Source of the DNA: Aquibacillus sediminis
Lineage (GTDB): Bacteria > Bacillota > Bacilli > Bacillales > Amphibacillaceae
NCBI RefSeq assembly: GCF_005870085.1
Contig: NZ_SZNM01000014.1
Coordinates: 41,703-105,702, forward strand
DNA length: 64,000 bases
Direction of reading: 5' to 3'
Below the pieces are notes generated by a model. It made no database searches, was not told where the DNA came from, and saw only the letters and a program-made list of their open reading frames with translations. A program made the translations under genes and the position numbers. Each line of letters begins with the position of its first letter. Position 1 is the stretch's first letter. Positions 54,620-63,396 of this stretch are shown here, in pieces.

Positions 54620-55552
54620 TCATATTACTTCTTTTTCTATGTCAAAGGAAGCTTGAGAATCGTCCCTTTGTTTCTCTTCTTCGGTATTCCCATAGAGTTG
54701 GTTGATCATGATTGCTGTAATAATCAATAGGATACCTATCCACTGTGAAATACTGACAGGTTCTGATAGAAAAATCATTGCTGCGATGATGGTCACAGGT
54801 AATTCAATCGATGTTAACACATTGGAGAGGCGGGATGAAATGAGCGGTGCTCCCCCAGCGAAAAACATAGGCGGAATGACTGCTCCAACTAATGCAACAC
54901 CAGCACCAATACTCCATAATCGACCATCAGTCAAGTCAATGGTTGGAACATCTTGGATAAAAAGAATCATTACTAAAATCAACGAACCACTTACCATGAT
55001 CGAACTTCTGACTAAAGGATGGGTGTCGGTTTCTACCTTGCCACTAAAAAAGATAAAACCAGCATAAGAAACACCAGCAAAAAAACCTAGCACTAATCCT
55101 GCAATTGAAAATTCAGAAACATCTCGCCCAATGATATTGGATGCAAACACAACACCAGCTAAAGTAACGACCAAAGCAACGATGTTCACTTTTGTAGGTT
55201 TACTCTTGTTAAAAACCCATTCATAGATCATCCCAATCCATACAAATTGAAAAAGAAGAATAATAGCTAAAGAGGCTGATAGATATTGCATCGATGCATA
55301 GTATAGAATGCTAGTTAAACCAACAAAAGTGCCTGTCATCATAATCTTCAACAAAGACTGCTTTGTTAAACCTTTTACACGTAAGCCTTTAAAAAGACAC
55401 AATACCCATAGAAATAAGACAGCCACCACCATTTGAGTAATATTCAATTGCCCCAGAGAATAGCCATACTGAAATCCAGTTTTAACAAAAATTGGTGTAA
55501 AGCCAAAACATGCAGCGCCTAGCAACACCAACACAATCCCTTTTAGTTTCAT
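54620..55552 (-). CDS. EamA/DMT-family transporter
   Basis: 310-residue carrier with ten hydrophobic segments in two EamA repeats (KGIVLVLLGAACFGFTP at the start, LVLGFFAGVSYAGFIFF in the second). Substrate unknown, metabolite export is usual. The start is ATG at 55552 after GGGAG. The last residues (KQRDDSQASFD) are encoded by a piece of a family B repeat, so the C-terminus has been altered by it. Confidence 0.82.
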   Translation of the reverse strand: MKLKGIVLVLLGAACFGFTPIFVKTGFQYGYSLGQLNITQMVVAVLFLWVLCLFKGLRVKGLTKQSLLKIMMTGTFVGLTSILYYASMQYLSASLAIILLFQFVWIGMIYEWVFNKSKPTKVNIVALVVTLAGVVFASNIIGRDVSEFSIAGLVLGFFAGVSYAGFIFFSGKVETDTHPLVRSSIMVSGSLILVMILFIQDVPTIDLTDGRLWSIGAGVALVGAVIPPMFFAGGAPLISSRLSNVLTSIELPVTIIAAMIFLSEPVSISQWIGILLIITAIMINQLYGNTEEEKQRDDSQASFDIEKEVI

Positions 55553-55577
55553 ACTACCACTACTCCCTTCTCTAACA

Positions 55578-55649
55578 TGGGAAGCGCGAGGACGGTTCTT
55601 CTGCTTCTTTCCATGCATAAGGAAGCAGAAAAACGTCCTCATGCTTCCT
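55578..55649. repeat. Family B palindrome
   Basis: GGAAGCGCGAGGACGGTTCT and GGAAGCAGAAAAACGTCC with flanking GCTTCC arms, between the EamA and EutH genes, ending 2 bases from the eutH stop. Confidence 0.75.
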
Positions 55650-55651
55650 CC

Positions 55652-56725
55652 CTAAGCTGTTTTGGTTGCAATGATGGCTAATAGGATGGCACTCATCCCA
55701 CCAACAAGTTTTCCGATGATCATCGCAATCACAATCTCTTTGTTGATACCAGCAACGAAACCTAAATGCCCCCCAAACACAAAGGCACCACTTACAGCAA
55801 AAGCTACATTTATAGTTTTTCCCCTTGGTTCCATCTCTTTAAGAAGAGAAAACATTGGAATGGCATGTGCTATTGCTGCCGTTAATCCAGCTGTTGACAT
55901 TTCGCTAATTCCAAGAAGTCCCCCTAGTTTCTTCAAGGGGCTCTTAAAAGCAAATGATAGAAAAGCAACCATTGGAAATGCACCCGCAAGGAACAAAGCG
56001 ATCATTGCAACAATTTCTATCCCCTCCATGAGTGGGGTTAAATTTGGGATAATGGTGAAACCTGTGAGAGTTTGAACACTTATTGCTGCTAGACCAATAA
56101 TCGCGATGATTTCTATCCCTTTTGCAAAAATAGAAAAGCCTGCAATCATTTTGTCGGTATATTTCCATAGTCCGAATGCAATGAAAACAGACAAGAGAGT
56201 GGATGGAATTAAGTTTTTTATAATCATAATGATATCTAAACTAGCTACAAGCCCACCAACGAAACACCCAACAGGAACCGTAATTAATCCTAACAAAATC
56301 CCTTTAGCAAAATATGGGTGATCTTCCTTGGTAATGATGCCTAATCCAACAGGGATCGTAAAGGCAATTGTTGGTCCCATCATAGTACCTAAGAAGACCC
56401 ATGCAAATAACTCTGCTTCTCTACTTTCAGACATTTCTGTCGCTAACGCATGTCCACCCATATCAAGTGCTAAGATTGTATTAGCAAATGCAGCTGGATC
56501 CGCTCCAATTAATCCATAAATAGGGGCAATGACAGGCGTCAACATCGATGCAATCACTGGTGCTAAAGAAATTATCCCGACCATCGAGAGTGTAAGGGAT
56601 CCCATTGTTTGAAACCCCTCTGTAAAACGTTGCCCTACCCCCCATTTATTTCCGATACATTTATCAACGGCTCCCAAACACAAAAAGCCAACCACAATGA
56701 AAATAATAACGTCATTAATCCCCAT
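55652..56725 (-). CDS. eutH: Ethanolamine permease-like protein EutH
   Basis: 357-residue membrane protein with about ten helices. The EutH region GADPAAFANTILALDMGGHA and AWVFLGTMMGPTIAFTIPV is clear. EutH helps ethanolamine enter the cell at low pH. No ethanolamine ammonia-lyase or microcompartment genes are in the window, so this copy stands alone and may serve uptake of an amino alcohol for another purpose. It precedes an EamA carrier gene in the same direction. Confidence 0.88.
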   Translation of the reverse strand: MGINDVIIFIVVGFLCLGAVDKCIGNKWGVGQRFTEGFQTMGSLTLSMVGIISLAPVIASMLTPVIAPIYGLIGADPAAFANTILALDMGGHALATEMSESREAELFAWVFLGTMMGPTIAFTIPVGLGIITKEDHPYFAKGILLGLITVPVGCFVGGLVASLDIIMIIKNLIPSTLLSVFIAFGLWKYTDKMIAGFSIFAKGIEIIAIIGLAAISVQTLTGFTIIPNLTPLMEGIEIVAMIALFLAGAFPMVAFLSFAFKSPLKKLGGLLGISEMSTAGLTAAIAHAIPMFSLLKEMEPRGKTINVAFAVSGAFVFGGHLGFVAGINKEIVIAMIIGKLVGGMSAILLAIIATKTA

Positions 56726-56768
56726 AAAATCTCCCCAATACCTTCAATGCCTATATACTAACATATCT

Positions 56769-56856
56769 CGAAGTACAGGGTCGGTTCTGTTGCTCCTTTC
56801 ATAAAATTGGAAGCACAAGAACCGCTCCCTGAGCTTATCAGTCCCTGTGCTTCCCA
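56769..56856. repeat. Family B palindrome
   Basis: Arms GTACAGGGTCGGTTCT and GGAAGCACAAGAACC, then CAGTCCCTGTGCTTCC, ending at the stop codon of the GNAT gene. Confidence 0.7.
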
Positions 56857-57357
56857 TTACAAGTTTCGTTGAAATGCTTTTACAATAATATCGTCATCTA
56901 TTGGTTTAAAATCATATTGTGGCAATCGTTGAAATCCTAGTCGTTCATAAAGTTTGATGGCGCCTGTCATAAAACTTCCTGTATGTAATCCAACTGAATT
57001 ATACCCCTTTGCTTTCGCTCGACGACAGCATTCTTCCATTAAGGCTGTAGCAACACCTTTTCCGCGCGAATATGGATCTACAGCTAACACTCTGATTTCT
57101 GGATATGTAATTTCTTCCTCAAGTCCATCGTACGCAACTGCATGAGCTGGGAATAAAGCAACACTTCCGGCAATCTTCCCTTCGATTTCAGCAACCATCA
57201 ATTCTACCCCTGGCTCACTATCAGCATCCGATGAAATAGAGGCTTTAAGTGCTTGCCAATGCTCCTCGTTAATCACATTTTCATATACACGATAAGCGTC
57301 AACACGCTGATCGCGTATCAATGGGATTTCTTCTTTCTTCGCATCACGTATTCTCAT
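56857..57357 (-). CDS. GNAT N-acetyltransferase
   Basis: 166-residue acetyltransferase with the acetyl-CoA loop VDPYSRGKGVATALM (RxxGxA) and a complete GNAT fold ending LYERLGFQRLP. Substrate unknown. The start is ATG at 57357; an ATG four codons upstream is the alternative. Confidence 0.85.
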   Translation of the reverse strand: MRIRDAKKEEIPLIRDQRVDAYRVYENVINEEHWQALKASISSDADSEPGVELMVAEIEGKIAGSVALFPAHAVAYDGLEEEITYPEIRVLAVDPYSRGKGVATALMEECCRRAKAKGYNSVGLHTGSFMTGAIKLYERLGFQRLPQYDFKPIDDDIIVKAFQRNL

Positions 57358-57533
57358 GATACAAACCACCTACCTATTCTTTTTTTATGACCTGTCCCTT
57401 TCCCTATTAAAGTCACTCCGTTGATCATACCTATTCGAATTCTGGTAAGCAAGAATTTTAATTTAGCACTAAAGCATGCTTCCTACATATAGTACATTAT
57501 ATTATTGTTTTCCGATTATATAAGGAGGATTTT

Positions 57534-57995
57534 ATGTCATTTGATCCCAAAAAGTTATACGTAAATCTGATCACTCCAGCCACTCACACAAAACCGGTCA
57601 TTGGCAGAAAATATACACTTACCCACTCTGATGAAACCGGGGAATTATTTCTTGACGTTGGTTATAGGTATAACGATCAAGCAATCAATTGGAAAATGCG
57701 TGATGAAGTGATAGCGGAGTGGTCAATCAATCCAACCAATCAAATTTCTTTAGTAGAGTATGCTTATGTTGACAGTGGGGAATACAGTAAAGAGGAAGCA
57801 ACATACCGCTTTCAAATCTTCCAAAAAGAAATGGCTACCGCTCTTAAAGGAATTATGAACGGAGATCGTACATTTATATATATGTATCCTTCTCTTCTCT
57901 ATAAACCCATTTATATTTTTTACCATTCCATTTATCCTGAATACAATCAAATTTTCTATTATGGTCAACCGATTGACTATCTATCTGGTGCCTAA
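57534..57995 (+). CDS. Bacterial staygreen (SGR) homologue
   Basis: 153-residue protein that matches the staygreen family from start to end: FDPKKLYVNLITPAT, GRKYTLTHSDETGELFLDVG, a DEVIAEW segment, then FQKEMATALKGIMNGDRTF. Plant SGR removes Mg from chlorophyll a and some bacterial homologues have been reported to share that activity. The role in a non-photosynthetic Firmicute is unknown. AAGGAGG precedes ATG; it stands alone. Confidence 0.88.
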   Translation: MSFDPKKLYVNLITPATHTKPVIGRKYTLTHSDETGELFLDVGYRYNDQAINWKMRDEVIAEWSINPTNQISLVEYAYVDSGEYSKEEATYRFQIFQKEMATALKGIMNGDRTFIYMYPSLLYKPIYIFYHSIYPEYNQIFYYGQPIDYLSGA

Positions 57996-58020
57996 ACTTC
58001 ACCATGCCATGCATGCAAAA

Positions 58021-58050
58021 GAAGGAAGCATGAGAATCATCCCCATGCTT
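58021..58050. terminator. Bidirectional terminator of family B type
   Basis: GGAAGCATG / CATGCTTCC stem between convergent staygreen and dehydrogenase genes, with short A- and T-rich flanks. Confidence 0.65.
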
Positions 58051-58058
58051 CCTTTTGA

Positions 58059-59096
58059 TTAGTTAGTAAAATCGGTGACGACATAGGTTCCTGTTGTTTT
58101 AAAATTACTCATATCATGAAAGATACCTTCCACCTCTGATAAAGCAATCTCCCCTGTGACCATATTGCCTGGATTTAGCTTTCCTTGACCTACCATACTT
58201 AACATCGAGGAGAAACGGTGAGCTGGCATGCCTAAAGTAGTGATGAATGATTTCTCCGCCATGACCATTTCATCAACTGGAACGCTGATAAAGCCAGCTT
58301 CTTTCTTCGTTGTCACACCAATTTGTAAATGACGTCCACCTTTCTTTAAGCTATTAATCCCGCTTAAACAAGTTTGAGCAATGCCCAATGCATCAACAGA
58401 TACATCTGCACCACCATCCGTTAATTCTTTCACTGCCTCAACAGGATCTATGTTTTTACTATTAATAATGTCACTTGCTCCCATTTCTTTTGCTAGTTTT
58501 AAATTCGCATCATTGATATCCACGCCTATCACACGGGCTCCCATTGAGGAAGCGATGTGAACGGCGGACAGACCAACACCACCACAACCATATACCACCA
58601 CGTTTTCACCAGGCAACACTTGTGCACGATCAATGACACCGTGATAACTTGTCATAAACCGACATCCCATCGCTGCTGCATCGCGAAAACTAATTGAATC
58701 AGAAATATGGACCACATTTCGATCACCCTGAGGAATCCCAACATACTCTCCATATCCACCTTCATACGCTACTCCAGGTACTAAGAAGGAATCACATAGA
58801 TGAGTCTCCCCTTTTAAACAATGTGGACAAGTTCCGTCACTTCCAGAAAAGGGAACAATCACTCGATCTCCCTTTTTGAAGTTTTTGACATTACTCCCCA
58901 CCTCTTCAACAATTCCAGCAAATTCATGACCAATGATCGGCTGTGGTATCGCCTGGTCTCCTGCCCACATATGCCAGTCACTGCGACAAACGCCATTTGC
59001 CATATTTTTAATAATAATACCGTCATAATCAATGGTTGGGTCTGGAACATTCTTTACTACCGTCTTTTTAACACCTTCAAATACCAATGCTTTCAT
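58059..59096 (-). CDS. Zinc-dependent alcohol dehydrogenase family protein
   Basis: 345-residue medium-chain dehydrogenase. Catalytic zinc ligands are Cys in GVCRSDWH and His-Glu in GHEFAGIVEEVG. The NAD(P) motif is YGCGGVGLSAV. The structural-zinc lobe has GTCPHCLKGETHLC, three Cys residues, with the first of the usual four missing, so the structural zinc may be absent or held differently. Substrate unknown. Divergent from a LuxR-type regulator gene. Confidence 0.85.
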   Translation of the reverse strand: MKALVFEGVKKTVVKNVPDPTIDYDGIIIKNMANGVCRSDWHMWAGDQAIPQPIIGHEFAGIVEEVGSNVKNFKKGDRVIVPFSGSDGTCPHCLKGETHLCDSFLVPGVAYEGGYGEYVGIPQGDRNVVHISDSISFRDAAAMGCRFMTSYHGVIDRAQVLPGENVVVYGCGGVGLSAVHIASSMGARVIGVDINDANLKLAKEMGASDIINSKNIDPVEAVKELTDGGADVSVDALGIAQTCLSGINSLKKGGRHLQIGVTTKKEAGFISVPVDEMVMAEKSFITTLGMPAHRFSSMLSMVGQGKLNPGNMVTGEIALSEVEGIFHDMSNFKTTGTYVVTDFTN

Positions 59097-59251
59097 AGTA
59101 CCATCTCCTCTTTCTTATTTTAGACAAAAACAAGGAAAGCGGTTACAAAGTTGCAAATAATCTTTCTTGTGATTAAATTTTATACTATTTATAAAATTGT
59201 GATAATTCCTTTTTTAGTTCGATATACTATATCCAAAAGGAGGTAATATAC

Positions 59252-59941
59252 ATGGCCTTAACCTATACCGTACAAGAGCAAATCGAACATATTAAGTCTT
59301 TACAATCTCAAGAAAAACAGCAGATTGCCATTCTTGATACCTTCTTAACCCATTTCCCTGTACTTGATATCTTCCTTTTTCGTTACTCGCATATCGGTTC
59401 CCTTGGAGAAGGAATTATTTCCATTAATGAGCACCACCAGCTTCATTACATAAATGATCGGCATGATGTTCGTTCCCTACCCACGATTCATTCAGCTATT
59501 CAAAAGGGAGAGGCTAAATTTTATGAAACAAGAGAGATTTTTGAAAAAACAAGTAGTCTCTACGTGGTTGATCCTGACATTCACTCGTTTCTAATTGTTC
59601 CAATCGCCTATTCATCCCACACGCTAGGTTATATGTATAGCACAAAAATGGAAAAAACCATTCCATCCAGTAAACTATTAGCCATGACACAGTTTGGTCA
59701 AGAATGTGGTGATCTGTTAAGACAGTCAGATGGAATGACCAATCCATCAACCTTAAGTAAACGTGAATTACAAGTTATGAAAAAAATTGCGGAGGGTGAG
59801 ACAACAAAAGCAATAAGCGCACAACTTAAAATTAGTGAAGTAACTGTTAAACAATATGTTAAATACGCACTACAAAAACTAAATGTCAACAACCGTCCCC
59901 AAGCAATCGCTGAAATGTTTCGGAAAGGGTTAATACGGTGA
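59252..59941 (+). CDS. LuxR-type regulator with GAF-like sensor
   Basis: 229 residues. The N-terminal 160 form a GAF-like region (FLFRYSHIGSLGEGIISI, HSFLIVPIAYSSHTLGYMYS). The C-terminal 60 are a LuxR HTH (LSKRELQVMKKIAEGETTKA, ISEVTVKQYVKYALQKL). No receiver domain. AAAGGAGG precedes ATG. It is divergent from the alcohol dehydrogenase gene with 155 bases between, so it may regulate that gene. Confidence 0.82.
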   Translation: MALTYTVQEQIEHIKSLQSQEKQQIAILDTFLTHFPVLDIFLFRYSHIGSLGEGIISINEHHQLHYINDRHDVRSLPTIHSAIQKGEAKFYETREIFEKTSSLYVVDPDIHSFLIVPIAYSSHTLGYMYSTKMEKTIPSSKLLAMTQFGQECGDLLRQSDGMTNPSTLSKRELQVMKKIAEGETTKAISAQLKISEVTVKQYVKYALQKLNVNNRPQAIAEMFRKGLIR

Positions 59942-60009
59942 CGTAGTTGGGAAGGGGTGAGAATGCCTGTAAAACAATGGATTGTTGCGGTTGTATCACC
60001 TATACGCAC

Positions 60010-60070
60010 GGGACATGGGGACAGGGCACTTGTCCCAGTGGTGGGACAGAAAACCTGTCCCCATGTCCCA
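60010..60070. repeat. Family A palindrome, copy 9
   Basis: Compact copy: GGGACATGGGGACAGGGC and GGGACAGAAAACCTGTCCCC, between two plus-strand genes, 69 bases past the LuxR-type gene. Confidence 0.85.
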
Positions 60071-60137
60071 TTATATGTTTACTTTTTCTTCACAGTGGGA
60101 AGGCAACTAGTAAGACAAGCTAATAAGGAGAGATAAC

Positions 60138-60374
60138 ATGCGAAAAAAGAAAGAGCTTTTTATTTCGACAATAAGTGCAGTTGGTTTTGGTACGCTTACA
60201 TTCCTAGCATTGAATCCCAAGAACAAAGAAAACAAAGCAGATAGAACGGTGAGCACTCTACCTATTAAAAAAGCAGGAGTACCAGAAATCGATCATAGTG
60301 AAAATGCAAAAATGGTTTCAGAGGGGTCTCAATTTGGGGTTGACTATTATAATAAGTGGCAAGAAGCAAATTAA
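60138..60374 (+). CDS. Small membrane-anchored protein, unknown
   Basis: 78 residues. A basic start and one hydrophobic segment (residues 7-25, LFISTISAVGFGTLTFLAL) are followed by a charged region. The end SEGSQFGVDYYNKWQEAN looks conserved. I do not recognise the family. AAGGAG precedes ATG. Confidence 0.65.
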   Translation: MRKKKELFISTISAVGFGTLTFLALNPKNKENKADRTVSTLPIKKAGVPEIDHSENAKMVSEGSQFGVDYYNKWQEAN

Positions 60375-60379
60375 TTGAA

Positions 60380-60495
60380 CCTACTTGGAAGTATAGGGGG
60401 GCTTCTCTACGCGGTTGAATCGGTAAAGCGCTCAACCGCGTAGGAAAAAACCTGAAACAAGTTCTTTTCTCTAAAAAAGAACCACCCCCATGCAT
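60380..60495. repeat. Variant family B element with internal hairpin
   Basis: B-type arms (TTGGAAGTATAGGGGGGCTTC and GTTCTTTT..AAAAGAACCACCCCCATGCATCC) surround a separate perfect 12-bp hairpin CTACGCGGTTGA / TCAACCGCGTAG at 60407-60443. Confidence 0.6.
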
Positions 60496-60498
60496 CCT

Positions 60499-61710
60499 TT
60501 ATTTACCACAGCATTTTTTGTATTTTTTCCCACTTCCACACGGACATGGTTCATTTCTACCAATTTTAACAGCCTTTGTTGGTTCATTAAGATTGCGGTT
60601 GGATTGTGCAGTTGATAATGGTTGTAAATGTTTCGTCTCCTTTTCTCTTAATTCTGTTGACATATATCCTTTAAGAAACCATTCTCTCGTGTTATTCATC
60701 AATTGGACAACGTGATCCATTAAAGCTTGTACCGTCGCAGCATTATTAAATTCAAATTGATAACTTAAAAACTGCATCACTTCATTAGGCCCCTGACCAA
60801 TCCTAGTGGCATAGACACATTCTTCCACAAGACTTTCCGCATCTAGCTCGTTTATTTCATAATTTTGTGTAAGGAAGCTCACTAATTGTTTATAGCTGTC
60901 ATTCTTTTCTACATAATCATGTGCACCAGCTGTAAGCAATTGTTGTTTTGTAAAAGGATAATAGGCGAGACTACTTCGTGACTGTTGTTCTTGAATGACC
61001 CTTTTTGGATCAAACACTCGCTTATTTGAGAAGCCATTTTCATCTTTATAAAAAAATTCATGGTATGTATTTGCATCATATAGGACAGAAAAATATTCCA
61101 TTTCGTCGATCGTTTCTTCGGTATACTTCTCTATCATTTGAATTAGTTGCGATTTTTTTAGCGTTCCATAATAATACAATAGACCGTTCGTCAGTTTGAT
61201 CCATTCTGTATTTCTGTTTATTTTAGCTCGGACATTCACATCATTATTTAGCTCCATGATTGGCTCAATAAGTTCTGTAGGTATAGTCAATACCTTTTCC
61301 CCATCAATTTTTCCAGAAAAAATCAACCCTTGCGTACGAAAATATGTCACTTGACCATCATCGATAGTTGATGCCTTCATCTGTCCACCATTACTAGCAA
61401 TCTTGGTTAGTATTTCAAATCGCTCACTGTCCCATAAACGATGGATATTCTTAACATGATTCATTATACTATCCTGCAACACCATGATCAGGTCTGCTTT
61501 TTTCAAATTACTTGCCCTTTTCACGTCTAACCTTTTCCTTATAAAATCAAGATCATATTTTGGAAATCTATTAAGTCCCTCTTGTAGAGTAAAGGGAACG
61601 CTTATTTCCGCCCAATGCTTTTGATACAGCTTTTCCTCCTGTTCATATTTTAAATCCTTTAATCCGTTGATCGCTCTCATCATCATTTCTTCCAAACTCT
61701 TATTACTCAT
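60499..61710 (-). CDS. SEC-C motif protein
   Basis: 403-residue soluble protein ending in a SEC-C zinc motif ([19 protein letters not shown]), the metal-binding tail also found on SecA. The first 380 residues are helical and not recognised, with an early segment [19 protein letters not shown] reminiscent of a helical-repeat domain. The start is ATG at 61710 after GGTGG. Function unknown. Confidence 0.8.
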   Translation of the reverse strand: MSNKSLEEMMMRAINGLKDLKYEQEEKLYQKHWAEISVPFTLQEGLNRFPKYDLDFIRKRLDVKRASNLKKADLIMVLQDSIMNHVKNIHRLWDSERFEILTKIASNGGQMKASTIDDGQVTYFRTQGLIFSGKIDGEKVLTIPTELIEPIMELNNDVNVRAKINRNTEWIKLTNGLLYYYGTLKKSQLIQMIEKYTEETIDEMEYFSVLYDANTYHEFFYKDENGFSNKRVFDPKRVIQEQQSRSSLAYYPFTKQQLLTAGAHDYVEKNDSYKQLVSFLTQNYEINELDAESLVEECVYATRIGQGPNEVMQFLSYQFEFNNAATVQALMDHVVQLMNNTREWFLKGYMSTELREKETKHLQPLSTAQSNRNLNEPTKAVKIGRNEPCPCGSGKKYKKCCGK

Positions 61711-61802
61711 ACAATCGTTCCACCTTTCTTCTCCCCCTATTATAAACGAAAAACTAGACAAGAGAAATAGTGGGAAAGGGGACACTGTCCGACACAACAT
61801 AG

Positions 61803-61831
61803 TTTACTGCATGAACAAAGTTTGTTAAAAT
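61803..61831 (+). promoter_or_regulatory. Promoter of the xylanase gene
   Basis: TTTACT, 17 bases, TAAAAT. The predicted start of transcription, about 61838, lies just before the cre site. Confidence 0.55.
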
Positions 61832-61843
61832 TTATTTAAAGCG

Positions 61844-61857
61844 TGAAATCGCTTTCT
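61844..61857. promoter_or_regulatory. cre site (CcpA) of the xylanase gene
   Basis: TGAAATCGCTTTCT fits the cre consensus at all inner positions and overlaps the predicted start of transcription. Confidence 0.6.
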
Positions 61858-61903
61858 GATTAAGTTGTTGGTTGTGAATCTAATCTTAATGGAGGTTGTT
61901 GTA

Positions 61904-63142
61904 ATGGGACAAACAAATGAACTTGCTCATCGTATGGCTTGTAAAACGATCAAACTTGTGGATGCAACTGGAAATCCACTTGCAGGAAAGAACATTACAT
62001 TGAAACAGATAAACCATGAGTTTTTATTTGGTTGCGGTATTTTTGATGTCATCGAACTCGCAAACAAAAATGGATCATCATCAGATAGACTTGCATATTT
62101 AGAAGATAAACTAAATAAGTTCTTAGATGTATTTAACTTTGGAACACTACCCTTCTATTGGGGAGGTTTCGAGCCTGAACGAGGTAAACCTCAAACAAAA
62201 GAACTGTTGACCGCAGCACAATGGTTGAAAGAAAGAAATATAGAAGTGAAAGGGCATCCGCTTTGCTGGCACACAGAAACCGCTCCATGGCTATTGGATC
62301 TAAGCAATAAAGAAATCTTAGACGCACAGTTTGCTAGAATTGAGCGCGAATTAACAGATTTCAAAGGAATCATCGATATGTGGGATGTCATCAATGAAGT
62401 TGTGATCATGCCAATCTTTGATAAGTATGATAATGGAATCACCCGAATTGCGAAGGATCTAGGGCGTGTTGGGATCGTCAAAGAAATGTTTGCCAAAGCA
62501 CGTGAAATTAATCCTAATTCAACCTTATTAATCAATGATTTTAATACATCGGTTAACTATGAAATTTTAATTGATGGTTGTTTGCAGGCAGGTGTTCCAA
62601 TTGATGCAATTGGAATTCAGTCCCATCAGCACCAAGGCTATTGGGGGCGTGAAAAATTGGAAGAAGTACTAGATCGTTTCTCACACTTCGGCCTTCCTCT
62701 TCACTTTTCAGAAAACACACTGACTTCCGGACATCTAATGCCACCTGAAATTGAAGACTTAAATGATTATCAAGTGGAAGACTGGCCGTCAACGCCGGAA
62801 TTTGAAGAACGTCAAGCAAGAGAAGTGGAAGAAATGTATTCAATTTTGTTTAAACACCCTCAGGTTGAGGCTATTACAGCCTGGACATTTAGCGATGACG
62901 GTGCATGGCTGGGTGCTCCTGCTGGATTTTTAAGAGAAGATAATAGCCCTAAACCTGCCTATGACGTACTTAATAAACTAATAAATGATGACTGGAATAC
63001 AACAATCACCTGTCAAACAGATGCCGATGGTATGGTCACTTTCGATGGCTTCCTAGGGGAATACGAACTTATTTGTGATAATAAAAAAGTAAACTTCAAA
63101 ATAGAAAAAAATCAAGAAACAGAACAAAAACTAACCATTTAG
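61904..63142 (+). CDS. Glycoside hydrolase family 10 xylanase, probably intracellular
   Basis: 412 residues. The GH10 barrel spans about residues 25-345: WHTETAPWLL near the active site, acid/base Glu in DMWDVINEV, GIQSHQHQGYWG, nucleophile Glu in LHFSENTLTSG, and AWTFSDDGAW. A small beta domain ends the protein. There is no signal peptide, so it probably cuts imported xylo-oligosaccharides, as intracellular GH10 enzymes of Geobacillus do. The start is ATG at 61904 after GGAGG; an ATG 13 codons upstream is less likely. Confidence 0.9.
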   Translation: MGQTNELAHRMACKTIKLVDATGNPLAGKNITLKQINHEFLFGCGIFDVIELANKNGSSSDRLAYLEDKLNKFLDVFNFGTLPFYWGGFEPERGKPQTKELLTAAQWLKERNIEVKGHPLCWHTETAPWLLDLSNKEILDAQFARIERELTDFKGIIDMWDVINEVVIMPIFDKYDNGITRIAKDLGRVGIVKEMFAKAREINPNSTLLINDFNTSVNYEILIDGCLQAGVPIDAIGIQSHQHQGYWGREKLEEVLDRFSHFGLPLHFSENTLTSGHLMPPEIEDLNDYQVEDWPSTPEFEERQAREVEEMYSILFKHPQVEAITAWTFSDDGAWLGAPAGFLREDNSPKPAYDVLNKLINDDWNTTITCQTDADGMVTFDGFLGEYELICDNKKVNFKIEKNQETEQKLTI

Positions 63143-63238
63143 TGGGACGTTATTTATCCTATTTACTCATCCAAGTTCTTAAAAATTTGCCTATCTCTAA
63201 CATAATTTTTTTATTTTTGTGAATTTGACTTTTTACAC

Positions 63239-63280
63239 AAAAAAAACCTTAAAGATATTAATATCTTTAAGGTTTTTTTT
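63239..63280. terminator. Bidirectional terminator between xylanase gene and rRNA operon
   Basis: Perfect 26-base palindrome CCTTAAAGATATT/AATATCTTTAAGG with an A-run on one side and a T-run on the other. Confidence 0.9.
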
Positions 63281-63396
63281 GCTTAGCGGCGTCCTACTCT
63301 CGCAGGGGCAAAGCCCCAACTACCATCGGCGCTGAAGAGCTTAACTACTGTGTTCGGCATGGGAACAGGTGTGACCTCTTCGCTATTGCCACTAAA
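63281..63396 (-). rRNA. rrf: 5S ribosomal RNA
   Basis: 116 bases that match Bacillus 5S along the whole length, from TTTAGTGGCAATAGCG to GGACGCCGCTAAGC in minus-strand orientation. Confidence 0.95.

Noticed and set aside
55662..56075. Plus-strand frame of 137 codons inside eutH
   Set aside because: Antisense shadow of the EutH membrane protein.
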